Assembly (NCBI RefSeq): GCF_020541265.1
Contig: NZ_CP045925.1
Location: 620,001 to 684,000 of the forward strand
Length of the DNA stretch: 64,000 nucleotides
Direction of reading: 5' to 3'
DNA from: Profftia lariciata
Lineage (GTDB): Bacteria; Pseudomonadota; Gammaproteobacteria; Enterobacterales; Enterobacteriaceae
The translations under genes and the position numbers were made by a program. Shown here one piece after another: positions 32,700-42,776 of this stretch. The notes under the pieces were generated by a model, which did no database searches, was not told the origin of the DNA, and worked only from the letters and a program-made list of their open reading frames with translations. Every line of letters starts with the position of its first letter. Positions within the stretch are counted from its first letter, which is position 1.

Positions 32700-33614
32700 A
32701 TGGTACAGGCATCTAAATATAAGAATTATCTAAAATATGCATTCATTATTTCAATTTTATTGCATATTATTCTTATATCTTTATTCAGCATGTACTCAAG
32801 GATTCAAGATTCAAAACTAAGTTATGATAATAGATATGAAAGTAATGAAGTTATAATAAATTATGATAATAATATTCAACTTCATAATAAACAAAGACAA
32901 TATTTTATTGATAAAAACTATCAAATAGAAACACAATATATGAACAAACAAGAAAAAAATAAAACAATATTATATATAAAAAAAAATGAAAAATATTTAC
33001 CATTCAAAAAAATAATAAAAGAAGAAAAGCAGATTATTAATAATGTCAAACAAACAGCTACTAATAATAAAAAGCAGATTATTAATAATGTCAAACAAAC
33101 AGCTACTAATAATAAAAAACAGATTATTAATAATGTCAAACAAACAGCTACTAATAATAAAAAACAGATTATTAATAATGTCAAACAAACAGCTACTAAT
33201 AATAAAAAACAGATTATTAATAATGTCAAACAAACACAACTAATTAATAGTTTATTCGATCAATTATTAAATAATAAATATATTGATAAAGATATAAATA
33301 ATAAAATAACAGATAAATATAATAGTAAAAATAATGTAACTTTGAACTCTGATATCATAAAATATGCTAAACAGATTCAAATGGCAATTACAAGTAATTT
33401 TCATACTGATCCAATCTTTAATGGAAAGATATGTAATCTACGTATTAAACTTGCATCAAATGGTATGTTATTAAGTATTGTTTCTGAAGGAGGCTCTCCT
33501 GTTCTTTGTCAAGCAGCAATAGCAGCAGCAAAAATGACCAAATATCCTAAACCACCAAATAATTCTATTTATCAAATATTTAAAAATTCTTTTATTGAAT
33601 TTCAACCAAATTAA
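32700..33614 (+). CDS. tolA: Tol-Pal system envelope-spanning protein TolA
   Basis: Anchored in the inner membrane and spans the periplasm to TolB/Pal. 304 aa against 421 in E. coli. The N-terminal membrane helix (about residues 13-32) keeps S18 and H22 of the SHLS-type motif that contacts TolQ/TolR. Domain II is much shorter and its usual Ala/Lys/Glu helix is replaced by Lys/Asn/Gln-rich sequence containing a 15-residue tandem repeat (residues 110-179). Domain III is well conserved (YAKQIQMAITSNF, then LRIKLASNGMLL and YPKPPNNSIYQIFKN) and keeps both disulphide cysteines (GKICNLR, PVLCQAA). Ribosome site GGAAG. A 2.2-kb gap follows before tolB. Confidence 0.95.
   Translation: MVQASKYKNYLKYAFIISILLHIILISLFSMYSRIQDSKLSYDNRYESNEVIINYDNNIQLHNKQRQYFIDKNYQIETQYMNKQEKNKTILYIKKNEKYLPFKKIIKEEKQIINNVKQTATNNKKQIINNVKQTATNNKKQIINNVKQTATNNKKQIINNVKQTATNNKKQIINNVKQTQLINSLFDQLLNNKYIDKDINNKITDKYNSKNNVTLNSDIIKYAKQIQMAITSNFHTDPIFNGKICNLRIKLASNGMLLSIVSEGGSPVLCQAAIAAAKMTKYPKPPNNSIYQIFKNSFIEFQPN
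33027..33236 (+). repeat. 45-bp tandem repeat inside tolA
   Basis: Four full copies (33027, 33072, 33117, 33162) and a 30-bp partial copy (33207) of a 45-bp unit encoding KQIINNVKQTATNNK. Copies differ only by a G/A at the third base of the first codon, so the expansion is recent. Because 45 is a multiple of three and the unit lacks stops in several frames, open frames appear on both strands here; these are artefacts. Confidence 0.95.
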
Positions 33615-35804
33615 TTATTTTTTTTATTTATTATCAATAATAATATAAAGTTAATCAGCAAGAGAAATATATGTTAACAATTATTTTAATTAAAATATAT
33701 TATTATATAACTGAAGTAAAATATTTTATATATTAAAAAATCTTTTTAAGATATTATATCTTTATCATTAAATAAATCTTAATTTTTAATATATTTTGTT
33801 ATTGTAATAAATTATTTAGTATTTTAAAATAAATTCTATTTAAGAAATAAATATATATTGTATTACTCTTATGAAAATAGAAATTATTTATTAAGATACA
33901 ATAATAACTATACTTATATTAATTAGTAAAACATAATAGAGCTAAAAATTATAATAAAAGTAATTTTTATAAAAATATTAAAAAAAATTTAATTAATCAG
34001 TAATATTTTTATTATTTTATTTATATCATGGAACAAATATTGCTCTTTAATAAATTATTTTCATGCTCTAATAATAATTGTAATAAACTGTTAACATTAA
34101 TAATTAAAAAATATTATTTAATAGTCTTACATGCTAACGTAATATTTTTGTTAATTATTTGACTATAAGTTCATTATTAATTAAAAATTAATAATCATAT
34201 TATATGTATATATAAGCTATAATTAAGGAATTATTTTTAATATTTATTTTGTATAAAAATATTAAAGTAATATATAAATTATTTAAAGGTATATTTAAAT
34301 ATTTTTTATCTAAGAATGTTTAATAGTTATTAAATTAAAAAATTATATTATATATTTTATAGAAGATATATAGAAATTAAAATTTTTGAGAAAAGATACT
34401 GTTTATTGTTTACTGCATATCTCTGTATATACAGTATATTTATTATTGTAAATTAAAATAATTTTTTTATTTATTATTAATACTTGTGTAATAAATATTA
34501 TTATATTATATGTATAACTAATTATACTAATAATAAACATTTAATTTATAAAAATTAGTATTATATGTACAAATTTATTATTTAATTTACTGAATATGTT
34601 ATATATTAAGATAATTTTTTTTGAAAATTAATATATTTAATATCAAAAATATTATTTTAATATATATATGATATTATTAATTATTTTATATAATTTAAAT
34701 AAAAATCATGCTTAAACAATAATAATTTATAAAAAAATTTCTATGAATTATTTAATATATAAACTATATATATCAAACAATAAGAATTTTATTTCTAATA
34801 AATAATATAATTACTACTTTAATAAAAGTCTAACAAAATAAAAAATTACGATTTATATCCAGTTAATTTAGATTTCATGTATTATGTATATATTGCAATA
34901 AATAATATAATGTACATTTTGTATAAATAAAATTATACTTAATAATTAAGTATATTAGTATATACTTTATTAATCTGAAATATTTAATTATCTATTTTTA
35001 CTAGATAATATTATAAGAATATTAATATCAAGCATTAATTTTTATTGAAAATGTTTTAATTATTTAGAAGTTTAACTATATTAATGTTATTACTGTAATA
35101 TAATATATTATTTTATATTTTATTATCAATATATAAACTTATTTATATAGAAATAACCTATACATCTTATTATATAAAATTATCAATAAATAACAAAGTT
35201 GATAAATATTAATGCTTTTTATAAAAAAATTTACAGATATATTATAAATAATAAATTAATTAATTATTAATTTACGTATTTAATTTTTAATTAATAAATA
35301 TATAAATTATTACTAATTTGATAATAATAAAATTAATATATTTCAGATAAAAACACAGCCTTATAACTTAATAGTGAAATTACATATATAAGATATTACT
35401 ATTTTAAGAATATTAATTTTGTTTTTTATAAAAATTAACTTGAATATAAATATAGTTAATGATATAATAAAGTTGTAAATTTTTATATATAAAAATATTA
35501 TTAATATAATAAACAGTATATAATATTAGAAATAAACAATCCTAAAAAGATTACCTTATTATTAAATAGTTAAATTTATATCTTATAATGATCAATAATT
35601 TAATTAGTTTTTATCTTAATTAAAAATTTTGTAACAAAATAAAATAATACTTACTGTAAGTATATATTTTATATATTAATGCATTGATTTTTTTATAAAA
35701 AATTTTATATTTTTTTAAAAAAACTACTATGTAGTAGTATGCTCATTATTTTATTAAAATTTTGTTAAAAATAGCATTTAACAAGTTAGATACAGGATAG
35801 TATA
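33615..35804. other. 2.2-kb AT-rich gap splitting tolA from tolB
   Basis: In E. coli the tolA-tolB spacer is short. Here 2.2 kb of AT-rich DNA without any open frame intervene. A 6-bp hairpin with ATGT loop (ACTACTATGTAGTAGT, 35723-35738) lies 66 nt before tolB and may mark its own promoter or operator region. Nothing else is recognised. Confidence 0.65.
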
Positions 35805-37100
35805 ATGAAGCAAATATTTATTATCATTATAGGTATTTTAAGTCTATGCGCTAATGTATTGTATGCGGAAAATAGAATAGTAATTACTCAAGGTGTTAAT
35901 ACTCCACGCCCTATTGTTGTTGTTCCTTTTAAATGGAAAGGAACAGGTCGTCTTGCACCTGAAAATATAGGTAAAATTATTGCTGATGACTTACGTAATA
36001 GCGGTAAATTTAATCCAATTAATACTATGCGTATGCCACAGCAACCAACAACTATAACTGAAATTATTCCAGATGTTTGGACTGCATTAGGTATTAATAT
36101 TGTAATTTTTGGTTATGTTCAGCCAAGTGCAGATGGATATTATATAGTATCTTATCATATGGTTGATACATCAGATCACTTAATTAGAATCTTATCTCAT
36201 AACCAATATAAAGTTACTAAACAATGGTTACGTTATTCTGCTCATTCTAGCAGTGATGAAATTTTTAAAACATTAACAGGTATTAAAGGTGCATTCTGTA
36301 CTCGTATTGCATATATTGTTCATAAGAAAAATAATAAATTTCCTTATGAATTACGTATTTCTGATTATGATGGTTATCATTCATTTATTATTCATCGTTC
36401 ACAACAACCATTAATGTCTCCTGCTTGGTCTCCAGATGGTAATAAACTAGCTTATGTAACTTTTGAAAGTGGTCATTCAGTATTAGTCATGCAAACTTTA
36501 TCTAACGGAGTTATTCATATACTTGCAGCATTTCCAAATCATAATGGTGCACCATCATTCTCACCAGATGGTAATAAGCTAGCATTTGCATTATCTAAAA
36601 CAGGTAACTTAAATATATATATTATGAATTTAAATGTTGGTACAATTCACCAAGTAACTTATGATCATAGTAATAATACCGAACCTGCTTGGTTCCCAGA
36701 TAGTAAAACATTAGCATTTACATCTGATCAAAGTGGACATCCTCAAGTTTATAAAGTAAATATTAATAGTAATTATCTTGAAAGATTAACGTGGGATAGC
36801 TCAAGAAATCAGGATAGTGATATTAGTTATAATGGAAAGTTTATGGTTGTAGTTAGTACCGATAATTATGCACAACATATTGCTAAACTAGATATAAAAT
36901 CTAATACATATCAAATATTAACTGATACGTTGTTAGACGAAAATCCAAGTATAGCTCCTAATGGCACTATGATTATCTATAGCTCTTCTCAAGGATTAGG
37001 TTCTATTTTACGATTGGTATCAACCGATGGAAGATTTACAACAGATATCCCAACAACAGATAGTAATGTAAAATTTCCTGCTTGGTCGCCATATCTATGA
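35805..37100 (+). CDS. tolB: Tol-Pal periplasmic beta-propeller protein TolB
   Basis: Binds Pal and the TolA C-terminus, relaying Tol motor movement to the outer membrane. 431 aa, against 430 in E. coli. Sec signal peptide (MKQIFIIIIGILSLCANVLYA, cleaved before ENRI), N-terminal alpha/beta domain (about 30-165), then a six-bladed propeller with repeated SPDGNKLAY / SPDGNKLAF / FPDSKTLAF motifs (about 205-430). The ribosome site AGGAT precedes the ATG. Pal follows after 55 nt, so tolB-pal-cpoB form one unit, probably with a promoter of its own given the gap from tolA. Confidence 0.97.
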   Translation: MKQIFIIIIGILSLCANVLYAENRIVITQGVNTPRPIVVVPFKWKGTGRLAPENIGKIIADDLRNSGKFNPINTMRMPQQPTTITEIIPDVWTALGINIVIFGYVQPSADGYYIVSYHMVDTSDHLIRILSHNQYKVTKQWLRYSAHSSSDEIFKTLTGIKGAFCTRIAYIVHKKNNKFPYELRISDYDGYHSFIIHRSQQPLMSPAWSPDGNKLAYVTFESGHSVLVMQTLSNGVIHILAAFPNHNGAPSFSPDGNKLAFALSKTGNLNIYIMNLNVGTIHQVTYDHSNNTEPAWFPDSKTLAFTSDQSGHPQVYKVNINSNYLERLTWDSSRNQDSDISYNGKFMVVVSTDNYAQHIAKLDIKSNTYQILTDTLLDENPSIAPNGTMIIYSSSQGLGSILRLVSTDGRFTTDIPTTDSNVKFPAWSPYL

Positions 37101-37155
37101 TGTATCTATTAAAATTTATTTTTAGCGCACTATAAAAAAGATTAAAGGAATACAT

Positions 37156-37683
37156 ATGAATAAAATTCTGTACGGATTGATATTGGGGTTATTAGTTATA
37201 TCTATCTCTGATTGTAGCTCACATAAAAATAATGAAAAATTAACACAAGGTGCTAATAATGATAGTAGTATAGAAAATAATGGTAAAAATGTATCTTATG
37301 AAGAACAAGAACGCTTACATCTGCAAGAGATACGCAAAAATAATGTTGTTTATTTTGATTTAGATAAGTATAATATTAGTTCTGAATATTTACCTATGTT
37401 AGATAAGCACTCTGCTTTTCTTTGTCAACATCCATCTTGCAAAGTAACTATAGAAGGTCATGCAGATGAACGTGGTACTTCAGAGTATAATATTGCTTTA
37501 GGAGAACGTCGTGCTAATGCAGTAAAAATGTATTTGCAAAGTAAAGGCGTAATGACTGAGCAAATGTCTATTGTTTCTTACGGAAAAGAAAAACCAGCAA
37601 TCTTAGGACACAATGAAGCTGCATACACTAAAAATCGTCGTTCTGTATTAGTGCTAATTGCATGTGAAAGGAGTACTGCATGA
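37156..37683 (+). CDS. pal: Peptidoglycan-associated outer-membrane lipoprotein Pal
   Basis: Ties the outer membrane to peptidoglycan and is the terminal partner of the Tol motor. 175 aa. Lipoprotein signal with the modified Cys at position 20, but the residue before it is Asp (ISISDC), where the lipobox expects Gly, Ala or Ser. The OmpA-like domain (about residues 65-170) keeps NNVVYFDLDKY, EGHADERGTSEYN and LGERRANAVKMYLQ. The E. coli protein stops after VLVY; here the frame runs on for LIACERSTA, through the ribosome site of cpoB, and stops by overlapping the cpoB start (ATGA). So the stop codon was lost and a new one is used. Ribosome site AAAGGA. Confidence 0.95.
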   Translation: MNKILYGLILGLLVISISDCSSHKNNEKLTQGANNDSSIENNGKNVSYEEQERLHLQEIRKNNVVYFDLDKYNISSEYLPMLDKHSAFLCQHPSCKVTIEGHADERGTSEYNIALGERRANAVKMYLQSKGVMTEQMSIVSYGKEKPAILGHNEAAYTKNRRSVLVLIACERSTA

Positions 37684-38477
37684 GCAGTAACGTTAAACGT
37701 TACTCAGTGAGTTTATGGTTACTTAGTGCAATAGCAGTCAATCCTTTAATAGCTATTGCACAACAAGCTCCAATTAGTCAATCATCATCTTCTTTAATAG
37801 AAGAGCGAATCATTTTACTTGAGCATATTACAGATGCTCAAAGCAAAATATTTTTACAAATCCAGCAGCAACTTTCTGATAATCAGCATGATATAGATAT
37901 ATTGCGTGGTCAAATTGAAGAAAACAAACATGCACTGAATAAAGTTATTGAATACCAAAAAAATCATTCATTGCCACTAGATAACCAAAAAAATGTTAAT
38001 ACAAGAATAACAACGACACATATTACTTCTTATATACCAACTGGTAGTGATAATTGCAATATTCAGAAAAGTGTATCGCCAATAATAAAAAACAATAAAA
38101 TTAATAATATCAATATGGATTACAATTATGCAATAAATTTAGTAATGCAAAATAAAAAACATGATCAAGCTATTCTTTGCTTACAAAATTTTGTAAATAA
38201 ATATCCATATTCAATTTATCAACCAAACGCTAATTATTGGCTTGGTCAGCTACTATATAATAAAGGAAAAAAAGATCAATCAATTTATTATTTCGCAATA
38301 GTAGTAAAAAATTATCCCCAATCATTAAAAGCTCCTCAAGCTATGTACAAAATTGGGGTCATTTTACAAGAAAAAGGGCAAACTAATAAGGCTAATTCTG
38401 TTTATCAGAACATTATTCAACAATATCCAACTAGTGATGCTGCTAAGCAAGCACATAAACGTATTACTACGTTATAA
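37680..38477 (+). CDS. cpoB: Cell-division coordinator CpoB (YbgF)
   Basis: Periplasmic TolA-binding protein that coordinates PBP1B peptidoglycan synthesis with Tol-driven constriction. 265 aa, against 263 in E. coli. Signal peptide to about IAIA, N-terminal coiled-coil trimerisation region (about residues 38-95, with QQQLSDNQHDIDILRGQIEE), a low-complexity linker, then three TPR repeats (about 148-262, YPNANYWLGQ-type blocks). Start ATG at 37680 overlaps the pal stop by 4 nt; its ribosome site GAAAGGAG now lies inside the pal reading frame, so translation is coupled. tRNA-Lys follows, as in E. coli. Confidence 0.95.
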   Translation: MSSNVKRYSVSLWLLSAIAVNPLIAIAQQAPISQSSSSLIEERIILLEHITDAQSKIFLQIQQQLSDNQHDIDILRGQIEENKHALNKVIEYQKNHSLPLDNQKNVNTRITTTHITSYIPTGSDNCNIQKSVSPIIKNNKINNINMDYNYAINLVMQNKKHDQAILCLQNFVNKYPYSIYQPNANYWLGQLLYNKGKKDQSIYYFAIVVKNYPQSLKAPQAMYKIGVILQEKGQTNKANSVYQNIIQQYPTSDAAKQAHKRITTL

Positions 38478-38579
38478 TTTTTCTATTAGTTATATATCTA
38501 GTAATAGATTGTGTACTGTATTTATATAATATTTATTATATAAATAAATAGTTAAATATATTTAAATAAATTTATTAAA

Positions 38580-38607
38580 ATTTTTTAGTTGCGTTATTCT
38601 AAAAAAT
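38580..38607 (+). terminator. Weak AT hairpin between cpoB and tRNA-Lys
   Basis: 9-bp stem (ATTTTTTAG/CTAAAAAAT) around a 10-nt loop, 100 nt after cpoB. One GC pair only and no T-run after it, so the terminator label is tentative. It could instead sit in the tRNA promoter region. Confidence 0.25.
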
Positions 38608-38653
38608 ACGTAATATTATAATAAATTATAAGATTAATATTTAAATTAAAATG

Positions 38654-38726
38654 GGGTCGTTAGCTCAGTTGGTAGAGCAGTTGACTTTTAATCAATTGGT
38701 CGCAGGTTCGAATCCTGCACGGCCCA
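38654..38726 (+). tRNA. tRNA-Lys (anticodon TTT)
   Basis: Complete cloverleaf: acceptor GGGTCGT/ACGGCCC, D arm TTAGCTCAGTTGGTAGAGC, anticodon arm TTGACTTTTAATCAA, T arm GCAGGTTCGAATCCTGC, discriminator A. Nearly identical to E. coli tRNA-Lys. The 3' CCA is not encoded (GAA follows), so CCA-adding enzyme is needed, unlike the tRNA-Val at 5616. Position after cpoB matches the E. coli lys/val tRNA cluster, reduced here to one gene. Confidence 0.97.
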
Positions 38727-40251
38727 GAACTTATTAAAATAAAATACAATTTTTGCTCAACTATAAAATATTTAATAATTTTATTATTAGTATACAGTAT
38801 ATATTATTGTCCATAATATTCTTTAAAAAATTAATATTCTAATTTTTTAAAAATATTAAGTACTTTTGATAAATAATTATAGATTATAACATTTTATTAC
38901 ATCATCTGTTTATATCAAATAGATAACTTATTATATATAATAATATTGCAATACTTATTAAAGTATTTAATGATAAAATAATAATTAAAATATATTAATA
39001 TTATATAATAACTCTTAAATAACTTAGAACACATTATACAATGTGTTAACTATAATGAATTTTCATGATTTCAACTATCTAAATATTAGATTCCTTTATA
39101 AAATATTATATTACATCTTCTAGTATTATTTTATAATACTATTTATTATAATTATATTATTGATTTGATGCTTTTATTATTACTAATAATATGTATATAT
39201 TTACATACAACAAATTATAATATTTTATTATGTAATATATTTAATCATTGAGAATAAAATATATCTTAAAATCAATAATGTATTTTGTATCTAATAAAAA
39301 ATATATAATTATATAGTATAAAGTTAGTACTTTAATACAGTTATTTTAATTAATATATTATTCTAAAGACTCTTATCTCTAAGTATAAAAGAACATATAA
39401 ATAATTTTATATTCTATGTAATTTTACATGTATAAAAATTATTATATTTATAATATTTTATTTAATAAGTAATTATAAAGAGTACTGATAATGATTACTT
39501 TATTAATCTACATTATATATATTAATATAATTAATATTCATTATTAAATAGTAAAATTACTGAATATAAATAATTTGTTATATTTTATTTTCTATATTAT
39601 TTGTACATTAAATAATAAGATATTATTGCTTAATATTGTAGTAATTAAAAAACAGAGAATTATAAATTTATATATTATTAATAAGTAGATAACAATACTG
39701 TTAATCAATTAAAAGAATTAGTAAGCAATAAAGCTACAATTAGATAGCTATAATTATTTGTAGTAATAATTATTTTTACATATATAACATTATTGTTTAT
39801 TAGTATATACTATTATTTATAGTAATATCTAATTATATGTATATTATAAATAATAATTTTCTATTTATTTTAATATAAAATATATTATTCAATAATAATA
39901 TTCAACTATATTGGTTTTCCAATGTCTCTTGGAAAATTAGTTATGATTGTTTTTAAAAAATATAATATTGTTATTTAGTATTTTTTACTATAAATATTAC
40001 TGATAATAAATTATTAATCTTTCATAAAGATGTGCATCATATATTTATATACAATATAGTAAATATATTTTGTTAATCTTTCAATTAATTCATAATATAT
40101 ATTATAAAATAATAAAATTATTATTATAATTAGTATAAAATAATAATTTTATAACATAATGTCATATGATAACTAAATTATTAATATATTTATTAATTAA
40201 TAATATATAATTATTTTTATATAAAATATACTTAATTCTACAAATATTATT
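38727..40251. other. AT-rich gap between tRNA-Lys and rimI
   Basis: About 1.5 kb; the other tRNAs of the E. coli cluster are absent. It holds a hairpin with GC pairs at 39915-39936. No open frame. Confidence 0.65.
39915..39936 (+). repeat. 8-bp hairpin TTTTCCAA/TTGGAAAA
   Basis: Perfect 8-bp stem with two GC pairs and loop TGTCTC, 315 nt upstream of rimI. A T5 run follows about 15 nt later. Possibly a remnant terminator; no gene upstream on either strand ends nearby. Confidence 0.3.
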
Positions 40252-40716
40252 ATGAATAAAATTGTATCTATAAACAGTAAGATTTCTCTGCTTCAAAAAA
40301 CAGATTTTAATAATGCATTGAAGATTGAGTGCGCAAGTTATTCTTTTCCATGGACTAAAAAAATATTATTAAGCAATTATGGAAAATCTTATTATAATTT
40401 AAAGTTAGAATATAATGGAATATTAATAGCTTTTTTAATTACACAAGTAATATTAAATGAAGCAATTTTATTAAATATTGTTGTTGAATCATCTAAACGA
40501 CGTAAAGGATTAGGTCGAAAATTACTTAGGACATTAATTGATGAATTGAATAACAAAAATATTATAACATTATGGCTTGAAGTAAGATACTCTAATAACG
40601 TAGCAATAGCATTATATGAATCACTAGGATTTAATAAAGTATCAGTACGATATAATTATTATCCTACTAAAAATGGTCGAGAACATGCACATATTATGGC
40701 GCTCACATTAGTTTAA
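40252..40716 (+). CDS. rimI: Ribosomal protein S18 alanine N-acetyltransferase RimI
   Basis: GNAT acetyltransferase that acetylates the N-terminal alanine of S18. 154 aa against 148 in E. coli; the alignment runs from ISLLQKTDFNNALKIE to MALTLV. The acetyl-CoA loop reads RRKGLGRKLL (residues 83-92), the general base E110 lies in TLWLEVR, and the proton donor Y122 in ALYESLGF; these correspond to E. coli E103 and Y115. No clear ribosome site precedes the ATG. It is alone here, without the usual neighbour holD. All catalytic residues seem intact. Confidence 0.93.
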   Translation: MNKIVSINSKISLLQKTDFNNALKIECASYSFPWTKKILLSNYGKSYYNLKLEYNGILIAFLITQVILNEAILLNIVVESSKRRKGLGRKLLRTLIDELNNKNIITLWLEVRYSNNVAIALYESLGFNKVSVRYNYYPTKNGREHAHIMALTLV

Positions 40717-41772
40717 TGTTTAAAATAATAAATATGAATATTACATTATTTTAATGTATTTGTATTATATATATTTGCTTTATAGATTCTATGAAATCAA
40801 AAATTATTTTTTATTAAAAAAGATATTTTATCATACACTAAAAACTAGTTATGAATTATTAAATGTAATTATCACATAGAATGTAAAGAGATTCAATTAA
40901 ATTAAGTTTATAATGATAATAATAAAAATTTTTATATATACTTATAAAAGTATAATAAATAACTCAACCATTATTTAGAGTTATTAATATAATTTATAAA
41001 ATAACAAAAGATTTTTTTACAATGATTCTCTATAAATGAATTATGATTATAAAACAATCATTATCTTATTTAAGATAGTATTATATTAAAAAAATTTTCT
41101 ATGGTTTATTTATTAATAATATTAATATTTCTTATATCTCAAAATATAAGTGCATTATAACATAAATAATACTATTTATTATTATTTATAGTACTTCATT
41201 GCTTAAAAATATTTATATAATAATTATATAATATTAGTATTTTAATACCTTATAATTATATTATGTTCAGGATATAAATATTTTACAATAACATCCTAAT
41301 TGTAAACCAGTAAATAATACATTTATATATTTAATATAATTCATGTAAAGATATATTATCAGTAACTATCTTTTTATGGTGAATATTTCTTATTCTAAGA
41401 TTAATAAAGTCATTAATGATATAAACAGATTATAAAGTATATTGTACATATATTATTAAATGAGTATAATGATAATAAATAATCACATATTATTATATAT
41501 AATTTATATGCATAAAAATAATGTAGATTACATAATCTATATATCTTTTTATTCGGAATAATATAAATATTATTATTAATAGAATAATAATTAATTATTT
41601 TTAATAAACATTAATAAATATATTCAGCATATAATAATATTACTAATATTAAGATTTATATTTATTATAATAATAAAATTATTTTATTATTGTATGAATA
41701 ATAAAATTTATATAAAACAAATACTTTAATTATAGTGTTTTATATTTATTCATAAATATTTCGAGAACTGAC
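40717..41772. other. AT-rich gap between rimI and galU
   Basis: About 1.05 kb, no open frame, RNA gene or notable repeat seen. Confidence 0.65.
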
Positions 41773-42684
41773 ATGTCAACAGTAAATAGAACCATAAAAA
41801 CAGCTATTATACCTGTTGCTGGACGTGGAACACGTATGCTACCAGCAACTAAAGCTATTCCAAAAGAAATGCTTCCCTTAGTAGATCAACCAATGATTCA
41901 GTATGTTGTTAATGAATGTATTGTTGCTGGTATTCATAAAATTATCTTGGTAACTCACTTTTCAAAAAATTCAATTGAAAATTATTTTGATACTAGTTTT
42001 GAATCAGAAGATTTCTTAAAAATGCGTATAAAACATCAAATATTATATAAAGCACAATCTTTATTTCCTAAAAACCTTACTATTATACCTATACGTCAAG
42101 GACCTGAACGAGGACTTGGACATGCCATTCTTTGTGCTTATCCACTTATTGATTATGAACCATTTATTGTTATATTGCCTGATGTTATTTTAGACTTTAA
42201 TGCTACTGATATAAATAAAGATAACTTGAGTGACATGTTATCACGATATAGAGAAACTGGTTACAGTCAAATTATGGTTAAACCAGTACCTATAGAAGAA
42301 GTATTCAATTATGGAATTGTAGATTGTAGTAATGTTGCACTCAAAGAAGGTCAAAGTACTCCTATAAAGACTGTTATAGAAAAACCTTTAATAAATCAAA
42401 CACCATCTAATATGTCTATAGTTGGTCGTTATGTACTATCTCCTACTATATGGGATGTATTACCTAAAACACCAATAGGCATCGGTAAAGAAATGCAACT
42501 TACCGATGCTATAGGTCTTCTAATGAAGCAAGAAACTGTAGAAGCATATTACTTGAAAGGATTTAGCCATGACTGTGGTGATAAGATGGGCTATATGAAA
42601 GCTTTCGTAAAATATAGTATGTGTCATACTTCATTAGGTAAAGAATTTACTGCTTGGTTAAAGTCTTTAGATTGCTTTAATTAA
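41773..42684 (+). CDS. galU: UTP-glucose-1-phosphate uridylyltransferase GalU
   Basis: Makes UDP-glucose for LPS core and other glycans. 303 aa, against 302 in E. coli. The nucleotide-binding signature is AGRGTRMLPATKAIPKEMLP (residues 17-36), where E. coli has GLGTRML. The metal/UTP aspartate lies in VILPDVILD, with further conserved EKP, GRYVLSPTIW and GKEMQLTDAI blocks. Start followed by MSTVNRTIKTAIIPVAG; CGAGAA upstream is a weak ribosome site. Convergent with hns across 92 nt, the same arrangement as in E. coli. Retention suggests glucose-containing LPS core or UDP-glucose for another use; inference. Confidence 0.96.
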   Translation: MSTVNRTIKTAIIPVAGRGTRMLPATKAIPKEMLPLVDQPMIQYVVNECIVAGIHKIILVTHFSKNSIENYFDTSFESEDFLKMRIKHQILYKAQSLFPKNLTIIPIRQGPERGLGHAILCAYPLIDYEPFIVILPDVILDFNATDINKDNLSDMLSRYRETGYSQIMVKPVPIEEVFNYGIVDCSNVALKEGQSTPIKTVIEKPLINQTPSNMSIVGRYVLSPTIWDVLPKTPIGIGKEMQLTDAIGLLMKQETVEAYYLKGFSHDCGDKMGYMKAFVKYSMCHTSLGKEFTAWLKSLDCFN

Positions 42685-42776
42685 ATAAAATAATTTTTAT
42701 AGCAATTAAAATAATAAACAATCATTTATTTAAAATAAAACATTATTACTAGTATAGTTTGTAATACTTTAAAACA

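Noticed and set aside
32921..33243. Three extra open frames on both strands in tolA
   Set aside because: They exist only because the 45-bp repeat has no stops in those frames; the tolA frame has clear TolA domains on both sides.
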